Below, in pieces: positions 7,508 to 15,506 of a stretch of DNA of 64,000 bases. The notes under the pieces are model-generated. The model saw only the letters and a list, made by a program, of their open reading frames with translations, made no database searches and had not been told where the DNA came from. Within the stretch, counting starts at the first letter, position 1. Every line of letters starts with the position of its first letter. This stretch comes from Mycolicibacterium moriokaense (lineage in GTDB: Bacteria; Actinomycetota; Actinomycetes; Mycobacteriales; Mycobacteriaceae). The DNA lies in NCBI RefSeq assembly GCF_003201655.1, contig NZ_QJJU01000022.1, forward strand, positions 1-64,000. The letters are read 5' to 3'. A program made the translations under genes and the position numbers.

Positions 7508-8527
7508 ATGCCAAGCATCCCCCAATCTCTCCTCTGGATCTCCCTTGTCGTGCTGTGGCTGTTCGTGCTCGTCCCGATGCTGATCAGCAAGCGAGACGCC
7601 GTCCGCCGCACCAGCGACGTGGCCCTGGCGACGCGAGTGCTCAACACCGGACGCGGCGCGCGGCTGCTGCGGCGCGGACGTCCTGCGGCGGGACATCGCA
7701 GCGATCCGGACTGGCAGCCGTCCGACGAGGACCTCGACGATGACCTCCACGAGGAGTCCCACGAGGAGTCCTCCGAGCGCTCGGTGGTGCGCGCGGCCGT
7801 CGTGGAAACCGAGGTCGACACCGAACCGGAGTACCTCGACGTCGACGTCGTTGACGAGGACTCCGGCGCGTTGCCAATCGGTGAGAGCGACGCCGTGCCC
7901 GCGAAGGTTGAGGAGCCCGAGCCGCAAACCGACGAGCTGCCATTGGATTTCGGCGAGGACGTTGAGGCTGCCGAGACGGACGAGCCCGAGGAAGAGTACG
8001 AACCCGACGGCACCGAGGATGAGTACGAGTACGTCGCCGACTCCTCGGGACTCGAGGCGCCTTCGGACACCGATCTGCAGATGGCCGACTCGCTGAGTGC
8101 CGCCCGTCGCCGCCGGTACGAATCCAGGAGCGCGACGATCGACGCGCGGAAGTACAAATTTCGCAGGCGCATGCTGACCGTGCTGGCCGCCTTGGTGATG
8201 GCCTCCGCCGCGGCGGCGTTCACGGTGACGTCGGCCCTGTGGTGGGCGTGCGGCGCGATCGGTGTGGTTGCCGTGCTCTATCTGGGGTATCTGCGCCGTC
8301 AAACCCGCATCGAGTCCCGGCTGCGGCGGCGCCGCGCCCATCGGATGGCGCGGGCGCGGCTGGGTGTGGAGAACACCGACGACCACGAGTTCGACGTGGT
8401 TCCATCGCGTCTGCGCAGGCCCGGTTCGGTGGTGCTGGAGATCGACGACGAGGACCCGATCTTCGAGCATCTCGACTATGCGCCGTTCGCCCGCAGCTTC
8501 GACCTGCCGCACGCGGCTGGCCAGTAG
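7508..8527 (+). CDS. glpR: GlpR-type transmembrane receptor of Glp (Rv0996-like)
   Basis: Encodes 339 residues. ATG 7508 is preceded by AAAGGAG at an 8-nt spacing, so it is preferred over ATG 7487. Topology is one TM at residues 5-26 (SLLWISLVVLWLFVLVPML), a long acidic disordered region (about 70-200, many Asp/Glu), a basic stretch, then a TM hairpin near 219-262, and a C-terminal soluble tail ending FDLPHAAGQ. This is the layout of the mycobacterial Rv0996 family, whose corynebacterial member GlpR is the membrane receptor for gephyrin-like Glp at the division site. Position after moeA-rimJ supports the call. The 225 bp upstream are AT-richer and carry a TTAC/GTAA inverted repeat. Confidence 0.85.
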   Translation: MPSIPQSLLWISLVVLWLFVLVPMLISKRDAVRRTSDVALATRVLNTGRGARLLRRGRPAAGHRSDPDWQPSDEDLDDDLHEESHEESSERSVVRAAVVETEVDTEPEYLDVDVVDEDSGALPIGESDAVPAKVEEPEPQTDELPLDFGEDVEAAETDEPEEEYEPDGTEDEYEYVADSSGLEAPSDTDLQMADSLSAARRRRYESRSATIDARKYKFRRRMLTVLAALVMASAAAAFTVTSALWWACGAIGVVAVLYLGYLRRQTRIESRLRRRRAHRMARARLGVENTDDHEFDVVPSRLRRPGSVVLEIDDEDPIFEHLDYAPFARSFDLPHAAGQ

Positions 8528-8578
8528 TTCGCCGGTTTCGGTGGTCGCTCGGCGGCTGGTAGCCTGCTACCGGTATCA

Positions 8579-8651
8579 GGGGCTATGGCGCAGTTGGTAG
8601 CGCGTCTCGTTCGCATCGAGAAGGTCAGGGGTTCGAATCCCCTTAGCTCCA
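8579..8651 (+). tRNA. tRNA-Ala (anticodon CGC)
   Basis: A full 73-nt cloverleaf. The acceptor GGGGCTA (8579-8585) pairs with TAGCTCC (8644-8650, one G-U pair) plus discriminator A. The D arm is GCGC-AGTTGGTA-GCGC, the anticodon stem TCTCG/CGAGA carries loop TTCGCAT with anticodon CGC, which reads GCG, and the T arm is AGGGG-TTCGAAT-CCCCT. CCA is not encoded. It sits between the glpR homologue and the first accessory gene. Confidence 0.96.
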
Positions 8652-8764
8652 CTATGTTTGAGCAGTTCAGAGCGGTTACGAGACCAGATATACCGAATTC
8701 TTTGTAGGCACCTTTTTTGCCACTGTTTCTACGCACCTTTTGCTGATGTTTCGGAGGAAGCGCA

Positions 8765-9790
8765 ATGAGTTCGGCAGTAGTCGCACCCGGTACCGGAAAG
8801 CGCGCGCTTATCACGGGGATCACCGGCCAGGACGGGATGTACTTGTCGGAGCTACTGCTGGCCAAGGGCTACGAGGTCTACGGCCTGCTGCGAGGACAGA
8901 ACAACCCGAAGGCGGCGATGCTCGAGGAGACCCTTCCGGACGTGCATCTCATCCCTGGCGACCTGCTGGACATTTCCAGCCTGATGCGCGCGATGACCGT
9001 CGCGCGCCCCAGCGAGGTATACAACCTCGGGGCGGTGTCCTTTGTCGCGTACTCATGGCAGAACGCCCGGTTGACATCTGACGTTACCGGTGGCGGCGTG
9101 CTGAGCATGCTGGAAGCCATCCGCCTGTACCAGGGTGTGTCGGGTGAGCAGGTCCGCTTCTACCAGGCATCCAGTTCGGAGATGTTTGGCAAGGCGCAGC
9201 ACGTACCGCAGAGTGAGTCGACGCTGCTGTGGCCGCGTTCGCCCTATGGTGTTGCCAAGGTTTTCGGCCACTACATGACGATCAACTACCGCGAATCGTA
9301 CGGGATGCATGCGAGTTCGGGAATTCTCTTCAATCACGAGTCTCCGCGCCGCGGAGTCGAATTCGTCACCCGCAAGGTGTCGCGTGCGGTCGCCCGGATC
9401 TCGCTGGGTCTGGACGACCACGTCACCCTCGGGAATCTGGACGCGCGCCGCGACTGGGGGTTCGCAGGCGACTACGTCGAGGCGATGTACCTGATGCTGC
9501 AGCAGGACGAGGCCGACGACTACGTCGTCTCGACGGGTGAGACGCACTCGATTGCCCAACTAGTCGATGCCGCGTTCGCGGCGGTCGGGATCGACGACTG
9601 GGAGCCCTATGTACGGTTCGATCCGGCACTGTTACGCCCGGCCGAGGTCGACCTGCTGATCGGCGATTCGAGCAAGGCCCGCGACAAGCTCGGCTGGCAG
9701 CCGAAGGTGGCGTTCCACGAGCTGGTCGAAATGATGGTGCGTAGCGAAGTGGCAGAGCAGTCGGCCGCCGCGGGTGCGGCAGCTCAGTGA
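8765..9790 (+). CDS. GDP-mannose 4,6-dehydratase-like protein
   Basis: Encodes 341 residues; SD CGGAGGAAG precedes ATG 8765. An extended short-chain dehydrogenase: NADP loop ALITGITGQDGMYLSELL (residues 14-31), QASSSEMFGK with the catalytic Ser/Glu, Y-x3-K in SPYGVAKV, and GDP-sugar motifs GILFNHESPRRG and GNLDARRDWGFAGDYVEAM. These match GMD, which converts GDP-mannose to GDP-4-keto-6-deoxymannose for deoxysugars. The segment after the Rossmann loop is shorter than in GmdA (Rv1511), so this is a divergent subgroup. It is paired with a close paralogue directly downstream and is first in the accessory region after the tRNA. Confidence 0.88.
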   Translation: MSSAVVAPGTGKRALITGITGQDGMYLSELLLAKGYEVYGLLRGQNNPKAAMLEETLPDVHLIPGDLLDISSLMRAMTVARPSEVYNLGAVSFVAYSWQNARLTSDVTGGGVLSMLEAIRLYQGVSGEQVRFYQASSSEMFGKAQHVPQSESTLLWPRSPYGVAKVFGHYMTINYRESYGMHASSGILFNHESPRRGVEFVTRKVSRAVARISLGLDDHVTLGNLDARRDWGFAGDYVEAMYLMLQQDEADDYVVSTGETHSIAQLVDAAFAAVGIDDWEPYVRFDPALLRPAEVDLLIGDSSKARDKLGWQPKVAFHELVEMMVRSEVAEQSAAAGAAAQ

Positions 9791-9806
9791 CGAGTGTCTG
9801 ATCCCG

Positions 9807-10772
9807 GTGCAAACGACCGGGCAGAAAACAGCGCTGATCACCGGTGTTACCGGTCAAGATGGCTACTACATGTCGCGACAGCTGGTTGATTCGGGTGTGA
9901 CGGTCCACGGCATCGTCGGGCCTCACGATGGTCTGGAATCGGTTGCCATCGGTGAGGTGAGCACACACAAGGTGAACCTCGCCGACGCCGATGCAGTCCT
10001 CGCACTGGTACGGCGAATCTCGCCCGACTACGTCTTCCACCTTGCGGGCGTTTCGTCCGTCGCGACGTCCTGGAGTCGGCCGGTGTACACCACCGAGGTC
10101 AACGCGCTGTCGACGACGGCGCTGTTGGAGGCGTGTGTGAGGGTGCAGGACGACAGCGGCCACGGCATCGCCCTGGTGAACGCATCGAGTGCCGAGGTGT
10201 TCGCGGGTTGCGCCAATTCGCCGCAGAACGAGGACAGCCGTATCAGCCCCACGTCACCGTACGGCGCCTCCAAGGCGCTGGGTCACATGATGTGCCACAT
10301 CTATCGCAGCAAGGGCCTCAAGGCGTCGAACGCCATCCTGTTCAACCACGAGTCACCGCGCCGCCCAACCACGTTCGTGACCCGCAAGATCACTGCAGCG
10401 GCAGCGGCCATCGCCGATGGAGCGCAGGACTCCCTCACGTTAGGCAATCTGTCGTCGCAGCGTGACTGGGGATGGGCGCCGGACTACGTCGACGCAATGA
10501 TCCGGATGGCCAGATCCGGAAGGGGCGACGATTTCGTCGTCGCCACCGGTACCGCGCATTCCATCGCCGACTTCGTCGCTGCGGCATTCGCCGCGGTCGG
10601 TATCGAAGACTGGCAGTCGTATGTCAAAACCGACAGCGACCTGATGCGACCGGCGGATAGCGCCGTGATGGTGGGGAATCCGACACGGGCCGAGGAAATT
10701 CTTGGGTGGCGGCGCACCATGTCCTTCGAGGGGATAGTGGCGGCCATGGTGAATGCCGATCGAACGGCGTAG
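9807..10772 (+). CDS. Second GDP-mannose 4,6-dehydratase-like paralogue
   Basis: Encodes 321 residues from GTG 9807; an in-frame GTG at 9774 would overlap the upstream gene by 17 nt, and neither start has a convincing ribosome binding site. It keeps the NADP loop ALITGVTGQDGYYMSRQL, SPYGASK, HESPRRPTTFVTRKI and LGNLSSQRDWGWAPDYVDAM, so it is a GMD relative and not an RMD-type reductase. The catalytic block reads NASSAEVFAG where GMD has QASSSEMFG. Two adjacent diverged GMD copies suggest either a heteromeric enzyme or a second sugar-nucleotide step (epimerase or reductase); the sequence does not decide. The following 50 bases hold no clear terminator. Confidence 0.82.
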   Translation: MQTTGQKTALITGVTGQDGYYMSRQLVDSGVTVHGIVGPHDGLESVAIGEVSTHKVNLADADAVLALVRRISPDYVFHLAGVSSVATSWSRPVYTTEVNALSTTALLEACVRVQDDSGHGIALVNASSAEVFAGCANSPQNEDSRISPTSPYGASKALGHMMCHIYRSKGLKASNAILFNHESPRRPTTFVTRKITAAAAAIADGAQDSLTLGNLSSQRDWGWAPDYVDAMIRMARSGRGDDFVVATGTAHSIADFVAAAFAAVGIEDWQSYVKTDSDLMRPADSAVMVGNPTRAEEILGWRRTMSFEGIVAAMVNADRTA

Positions 10773-10842
10773 GAAGCTGATGTCGGCGCGGCCATCCGCG
10801 TACCCAATTTTTATGACCAGTGAGACTCGCGCACCGGCCTTG

Positions 10843-11982
10843 CTACACGCGAATTCCGAAGCGTAGCAGTTCTTCTACCGCATGGTGCGGACGGTGCTGC
10901 CGCCAGTGCTCAGTGTTGAGCTCGTACAGCTTATTTCCAGCCTTCACAGCCGCGTCACGATCAAGAAGGAAGCGCCTGCATTCGGCAACGAACGATTCTT
11001 CGTCGTCGAAGGTGGGAATCTCGAACGGGGCCTTCAGTGAACCGACTGCTTGGCTCGTACCGACAACCGGTAGTCCCATTCTGATCGAATCGAGCAGTTT
11101 AACCCGCACTCCACCCCCAGTCTTGATGGGTGCCATCAACGCGCGGCAGGTACCCAGGAATGCGGGCAAATCCTCGACGAAGCCGAATTCCCGAACGCCG
11201 TCGGGATAAACGGGGTCTTTCGCCCCCGGCTTCTTTGCGCCGATCACACACAGTTCTGCATCGGGGATGCCGGCAGCGATGCGCGGCCAGAGCCTGAGTG
11301 CGTGTAGAAACGCCTCTTGGTTGGGTGGCCAATCTCGACTGCCCATGAACACCAGCCGGCGCTCGGTCGAGGACACATCGACTTGGGGGATCGGCGGAAG
11401 CGTCACGTCCATCCAACGCGCGTTGCGCACGCCGTGCCGCTCGTACATTTGCGCCTCTTCAATCTCATAACAGCCGACGGCGTCCGCCGCGCGCGCGGTC
11501 CGCATCTCGTCGCGCAGCAGGCGCGGCGCCTCGATCCGCCCAAGAAACCCGCGGGTGGCCAGCCAAACCTGTGATTCGGTGTTGACGGTGTTGATGACCA
11601 AACCGGTTGTGCCGAATCGGGTACTCCGCAGGAATGTTTCCGCCATGTAGTTGTGCTCGGCGACGAACACGTCTGCATCGGAGTTTTCGATAGCGCGCAA
11701 AAGCTCGTCGCTATCGAAGCGCACGTGCACGAGGCTGCGCCTCGTGCGCAGCGAATCAATCAGCAGTCGGGCGGGCCGAACGGCGCCCTGAAACACGCGT
11801 GTAAGCGACAGACCGCGCTGGACCAAGTCGGTGGTCACGCAACCCGGGGTTTCGTGAGACATGCAGATGGCGGAAACTTCGAAGGCTTCTGCCGCCAACC
11901 GCATGGCTACCCTCGATAGTTCGATGTCGCCGCCGTGTTCGGTAGCGGGGTCCTTCGACAACAGGAACGTCACCTTGGTCAT
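10843..11982 (-). CDS. GT4-type glycosyltransferase
   Basis: Encodes 379 residues starting MTKVTFLLSKDP, the first strand of a GT-B N-terminal domain. The C-terminal donor domain has RLVFMGSRDWPPNQEAFLHAL, the ELCVIGAKKPG strand, and the acceptor/donor loop MAPIKTGGGVRVKLLDSIRMGLPVVGT, which is the GT4 GxGxxxKxLExxAxGxPVV motif with D for the usual E. It transfers a sugar from a nucleotide donor, possibly one made by the dehydratase pair that it converges with; that link is inference. No signal or membrane segment is visible. ATG 11982 fits the fold; the frame can extend to 12021 without support. Confidence 0.83.
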   Translation of the reverse strand: MTKVTFLLSKDPATEHGGDIELSRVAMRLAAEAFEVSAICMSHETPGCVTTDLVQRGLSLTRVFQGAVRPARLLIDSLRTRRSLVHVRFDSDELLRAIENSDADVFVAEHNYMAETFLRSTRFGTTGLVINTVNTESQVWLATRGFLGRIEAPRLLRDEMRTARAADAVGCYEIEEAQMYERHGVRNARWMDVTLPPIPQVDVSSTERRLVFMGSRDWPPNQEAFLHALRLWPRIAAGIPDAELCVIGAKKPGAKDPVYPDGVREFGFVEDLPAFLGTCRALMAPIKTGGGVRVKLLDSIRMGLPVVGTSQAVGSLKAPFEIPTFDDEESFVAECRRFLLDRDAAVKAGNKLYELNTEHWRQHRPHHAVEELLRFGIRV

Positions 11983-12604
11983 GTCTGGACTTTCGGTCGG
12001 TGCAGTTGCGCAGATTGCCACAACGTACCGTGTCGATCAATCGGTAGCGGTAGGGGCGTCCCACTGCTAGTTACGGCGGTTCAGCAAATACAGTAAGCCG
12101 TAGCTTGGATCGCCGTCAGGGTCTGCTGGAAACCATGATCGGCTAATTCCAGACTGTCGCTGTGAGTCTGCTGTGGACCGCCCAACAGAAATTGCCGATC
12201 TGTGCGGCGGTCTTGGCGCTTTACGTGGTGTTAGTCGGGTGTTGGAGTGGCTGGCTGCGCGCGGTGGTTCTTACCCGAGCGCTGTTGACACTGCCGATGC
12301 TCGCCGGCGACGTCGCCGTGGTATCCGTCATTTCGGTTCTTGATCCCGTTGATAGCGGGGCACAACTTGATCCGGTCATCAGCGGCGTGGTGGCGTGCCC
12401 GCGGTGAACCTGATCGCCTTTCGGCGCGAGGAGTTCTCAGTCTCGTTCGTGACGATTGCCACGACCGATCAGCGCGTCGAAGTCGAGATAGCTAGCGAAT
12501 GCGTCGATCGTTGCGAATGTGCATGATATTCGTGACTGAATCGGTACTACGCCGATCCAGTGGCTTAGCCCGGCCTACGCCGGTCGCATCCTAAAGTGCT
12601 TGCT
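11983..12604. other. Intergenic stretch without a convincing gene
   Basis: A 622-base region between the divergent glycosyltransferase and the small ORF chain. An 81-codon frame (12162-12407, plus) is hydrophobic but has no ribosome binding site and poor third-position GC bias, so I do not call it. The base composition is mixed and the region may hold decayed sequence. It ends in a promoter-like TAAAGT (12592-12597). Confidence 0.5.
12592..12597 (+). promoter_or_regulatory. -10 element for leaderless small ORF
   Basis: TAAAGT fits TANNNT and is 7 nt from ATG 12605, so transcription would start at that ATG. This would make the first small ORF of the chain leaderless and place it at the 5' end of the diiron oxygenase transcript. 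Confidence 0.45.
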
Positions 12605-12658
12605 ATGACTTACCGCGTCGGTGGCTGCGTGAGAGCGGCGACGAGGAACGCCCGGTGA
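12605..12658 (+). CDS. Short upstream ORF 1 (17 residues), possible leader peptide
   Basis: ATG ACT TAC encodes MTYRVGGCVRAATRNAR, then TGA at 12656-12658. It begins at the predicted leaderless start and its TGA overlaps the GTG of the next small ORF (GTGA). Four of 17 residues are Arg and one is Cys. Leaderless short ORFs act as attenuators upstream of some mycobacterial operons, but this one lacks a poly-Cys run, so no effector can be proposed. Confidence 0.35.
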   Translation: MTYRVGGCVRAATRNAR

Positions 12659-12747
12659 ACTCGAATATCACTGTCGCCGAGCAGGATTCCGAAGCAGGCA
12701 CGCGATTCGGTGTCAATCTCGTCGTGGCTCAACGGATTGCGAAATGA
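12655..12747 (+). CDS. Short upstream ORF 2 (30 residues), coupled to the oxygenase gene
   Basis: GTG 12655 opens a 30-residue frame (VNSNITVAEQDSEAGT, ending VVAQRIAK) that stops at TGA 12745-12747 and overlaps the ATG of the diiron oxygenase (ATGA at 12744). It has no family match that I know. The double overlap (GTGA, then ATGA) suggests that translation reaches the oxygenase by re-initiation, since the oxygenase ATG has no good ribosome binding site of its own. Confidence 0.4.
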   Translation: MNSNITVAEQDSEAGTRFGVNLVVAQRIAK

Positions 12748-14048
12748 CAGCGGTCAACGACGCAGACCGGGCGTCGGGCGACAGCTATGCCGACAGAGTC
12801 GACGCCCTGTCGCAAGCGACGACCCGCCTGCGTTTCGATCCGTACGTCGACATCGACTGGGAGGCACCCGAGAACGCATTGGACGACAATGATCCGCGTT
12901 GGCAGTTGGATCCGGATACGGATCCGCTCGCGGCCACGGATTGGTATGCCCAACAGCCGCTGCAGCGCCGCATAGACATGGGCCGCTGGATTACCGCGAA
13001 CACTCTCAAGGCCACGATCCAGTTCGAGCAGATGCTGATCCGCGGAGTGGTGCATTACGGGGGTGCACTGCCGAACCGTTCCCCGGTGTTTCGCTATCTC
13101 ATGCACGAACTGATCGACGAAGCCAATCACATTCTGATGTTCCAGGAGTTCATCAACCGCACCGGCGAGGATGTCCCCGGAATGCGGCGAGGCTCCCGGT
13201 TCATCGGGCCGATCCTGGGCTTCATCGGCGGCTACGCCAGCATCTTCCACTTCATCGGTGTGTTGTGTGGGGAACAGCCGCTGCACTATCAACAGACCCT
13301 GCAGCATCGTGGCGCGGTCAACGTGCCCCCGTTGCTGAACAAGATCACCTACATTCATCTGGCGGAAGAGGCCCGTCACATATCGTTCGTCGACGACTAT
13401 CTGGCTCAACGGATGCAAAGTTCTAGCCGGTTCAGGCGGGCGACGTATGCGATTGCCTTCCCGTTCTATCTCCGGTGGTTGATCGGCGAGTCGGTGGGAC
13501 CACCTCGCACTTTTGCCCGGCAGTTCGGTATTCCGCGAAGGGTTTTCAAGGCCGCCTATTGGAGGAGCGCTGAGTCGCGCCGGATGATGGCGGAATCGGC
13601 CGCCGACGTTCGGCGCATCGCTGACGACCTGGGTCTGCGAACCGCTTGGTCGCGTTGGCTTTGGCGACTCTTCGGAGTGGAGGGGCGGGTTCCGCGATAC
13701 CGCGGTGAGCCGAATCGGACTAATGCGGTCAAGCACGCGGCCAGGCATCGAGTGGCGATGTGGGGACGCCTTGCAGCCGTAGCGATCACGGCCGGCGTCG
13801 CTCTGGCCTTCACACCGGACGGGTTGCGGATCATCGCGGTTGCCGCGGCCGGGGCGGGTGTGTGGGCGACCTACCACGCGCTCCGCGAACGTCGCGGCGG
13901 CGTGGTGGGAAACCAGCCATTCGAATGGCCGAGGCTGCTCGTCTGGGTAGCGGTGTGCGTGATGATGATTCCCGCCGGCGGGTTGATCGGGCTCGCCTTA
14001 GTGGTGTTCATGATCCTTGCGCTTGCGGAATTCATGCCCACCCTCTGA
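12744..14048 (+). CDS. AurF-like diiron oxygenase with C-terminal membrane segments
   Basis: Encodes 434 residues. Residues about 60-330 look like the AurF / diiron N-oxygenase family: an iron-ligand Glu in ATIQFEQML, the EANH block in HELIDEANHILMFQEF, and EEARH in YIHLAEEARHISFVDD, in the expected order and spacing. AurF-type enzymes oxidise aryl amines or act on fatty chains; the substrate here is unknown. After the enzyme part come three hydrophobic stretches (about 344-360, 365-382 and 398-430), so the protein is probably held at the membrane, unlike AurF itself. The methyltransferase follows after 71 bp. Confidence 0.8.
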   Translation: MTAVNDADRASGDSYADRVDALSQATTRLRFDPYVDIDWEAPENALDDNDPRWQLDPDTDPLAATDWYAQQPLQRRIDMGRWITANTLKATIQFEQMLIRGVVHYGGALPNRSPVFRYLMHELIDEANHILMFQEFINRTGEDVPGMRRGSRFIGPILGFIGGYASIFHFIGVLCGEQPLHYQQTLQHRGAVNVPPLLNKITYIHLAEEARHISFVDDYLAQRMQSSSRFRRATYAIAFPFYLRWLIGESVGPPRTFARQFGIPRRVFKAAYWRSAESRRMMAESAADVRRIADDLGLRTAWSRWLWRLFGVEGRVPRYRGEPNRTNAVKHAARHRVAMWGRLAAVAITAGVALAFTPDGLRIIAVAAAGAGVWATYHALRERRGGVVGNQPFEWPRLLVWVAVCVMMIPAGGLIGLALVVFMILALAEFMPTL

Positions 14049-14107
14049 CGACCAAATAATTCGGCCGCCGACCGTGCTGCCACCCCGGAAGAAGGCCCGG
14101 ATCGTGA

Positions 14108-14113
14108 TACGTT
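14108..14113 (+). promoter_or_regulatory. -10 element of leaderless methyltransferase promoter
   Basis: TACGTT (TANNNT) lies 6 nt before ATG 14120. No ribosome binding site is present. This gives the methyltransferase its own probable leaderless promoter, independent of the oxygenase gene. Confidence 0.5.
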
Positions 14114-14119
14114 CCGCAA

Positions 14120-14953
14120 ATGGCTGAGCTGCCCTACTTCGATTTGCTGATCGACGAGCGGCAGGACGGTGGCGAGACAGGCCAGTTGTGGGAAACCGAG
14201 GTGCACTGGGGCTATTGGGAGCACCCCAACACAGCAGACGGCACCCGGGCGGACTACACCGCTGCCATGAAGCAGATGAACGGCGTGCTTCTAGAGGCCG
14301 GAAAGGTCGCCGACGGGCAGAAGCTGTTGGACGTCGGCTGCGGCTTCGGCGGAACCATCCAACAGATAAATGCCACACATTTCGATATGGACCTCACCGG
14401 GCTGAACATCGACCCGCGCCAGCTCGCAGCCGCAGAAGCCCAGACCGAGCCCAGCCACGGCAACAAGATCGGCTGGATCGAAGCCGACGCATGTCAGCTG
14501 CCGTTCGAGGACAACTCCTTCGATCGCGTCCTGGCGGTCGAATGCATCTTCCACTTCCCGTCCCGCCAGCAGTTCCTCGCAGAGGCCGCGCGCGTGCTCA
14601 AGCCGGGCGGATATCTGGCGGTCTCCGACTTCGTTCCCACCATGGCCTTCTTCGCCAAGACCCCGATCTGGCTGGCGATTCGCTCCCAGATCGCGAAGTC
14701 CTACGGAACGCTCGGGAGCGTCCCGCTTCGCTCATATAGGGCCTTGGGCAAACGTGGAGGACTCCAACTCGACGCGAACCGCAACATCCGGAAGAACACG
14801 TTGCCGACGTACCCCTTCCTGATGAAGTTCTTCCGCGAGCAGGGGTCAGAGGATGCCCAGAAGACAATGATCGTCGGTACACGATGGATCAAGTGGCTGA
14901 CCAAAACTGGACTTCTTCAGTACCGGGTTTACACGTTCCGCAAACCTGCCTGA
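14120..14953 (+). CDS. Class I SAM-dependent methyltransferase
   Basis: Encodes 277 residues. The SAM fold is clear: motif I LLDVGCGFGGTIQQ (residues about 69-82), an acidic end of strand 2 in TGLNIDPRQL, motif II IEADACQLPFEDNSFDRVLA, and the later AARVLKPGGYLAVSDF. The N-terminus has an aromatic VHWGYWEHP segment seen in small-molecule O- and N-methyltransferases and in the ubiquinone/tocopherol group. The substrate is unknown; pairing with an oxygenase suggests tailoring of one product. An A-T rich TANNNT lies 6 nt upstream of the ATG. Confidence 0.85.
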   Translation: MAELPYFDLLIDERQDGGETGQLWETEVHWGYWEHPNTADGTRADYTAAMKQMNGVLLEAGKVADGQKLLDVGCGFGGTIQQINATHFDMDLTGLNIDPRQLAAAEAQTEPSHGNKIGWIEADACQLPFEDNSFDRVLAVECIFHFPSRQQFLAEAARVLKPGGYLAVSDFVPTMAFFAKTPIWLAIRSQIAKSYGTLGSVPLRSYRALGKRGGLQLDANRNIRKNTLPTYPFLMKFFREQGSEDAQKTMIVGTRWIKWLTKTGLLQYRVYTFRKPA

Positions 14954-14973
14954 CCTCATCACCTATGTGGGCA

Positions 14974-15048
14974 CTACGCGCCCGGCAGTTTCAGCACCCG
15001 GTTGGCGTCGGTGACGTAGACGTTCGGCCGGCCTCGAGGTCGACATCG
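14974..15048 (-). pseudogene. Relic of an NHL beta-propeller (PknD-type) C-terminus
   Basis: On the minus strand the frame ending at TAG (14974-14976) reads NVYVTDANRVLKLPGA, the typical last NHL blade of mycobacterial PknD-like sensor domains (VYVTDxxNNRVLKLP). Upstream of residue N the match breaks, and a shifted frame shows VDLEAG, so a frameshift and loss of the rest are likely. The surrounding 14954-15506 otherwise holds no gene. The relic sits next to an intact receptor kinase cluster and may be left from a lost paralogue. Confidence 0.6.
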
Positions 15049-15506
15049 CCGCGGGCGCAGCGAGCAAACGATTTTGCAGGTTCGGTTCTGGTGCCGTTCC
15101 GTCAGCGCGCTCCTCAGAGCTCGCGCCCGCAACGAAATCCGTCGAGGGGGCACGGTAAGTCACCGGCCAGCAATGTATTTCGTGTGCTTGACGCATGCAT
15201 CGGCGCCGCAGTTAACGCGTGACATCACTATCAGCAACCGTCGAAATCCGCCGCGGGTGTCGCTACGATTGAGCCTGCGTATTAGTTCAATGGCGTAACG
15301 AACCTCACTTCCCGGTGGGAAAATGAACTGCCACAACCACGCCGACGTGTCTTCTCCGGTAATTTGCGCCGGACAAAGGGAGTCTCGTGATCGATCTTGC
15401 TGCTGCGACGAAGTGGGGCCCGTCGCGGACCGGCGTGCAATTGCCACCGCCTGAGCCGGCGGCACGTCGCGACCGCAACCCGTGACATCCCGACGGCGAG
15501 ATTCAC
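15049..15506. other. Intergenic region upstream of FHA protease
   Basis: About 460 bases with no convincing coding frame in either strand. It should contain the promoter of the FHA protease operon near its right end; I could not pick a clear -10. Some parts may be decayed remnants of the NHL gene. Confidence 0.4.

Noticed and set aside
8579..8764. Attachment site for an integrative element at the tRNA 3' end
   Set aside because: No integrase gene and no second copy of the tRNA 3' sequence was seen near 31 kb, so att sites cannot be annotated.
12162..12407. 81-codon hydrophobic frame
   Set aside because: No ribosome binding site, weak codon bias, no homologue known to me; kept as an intergenic note only.
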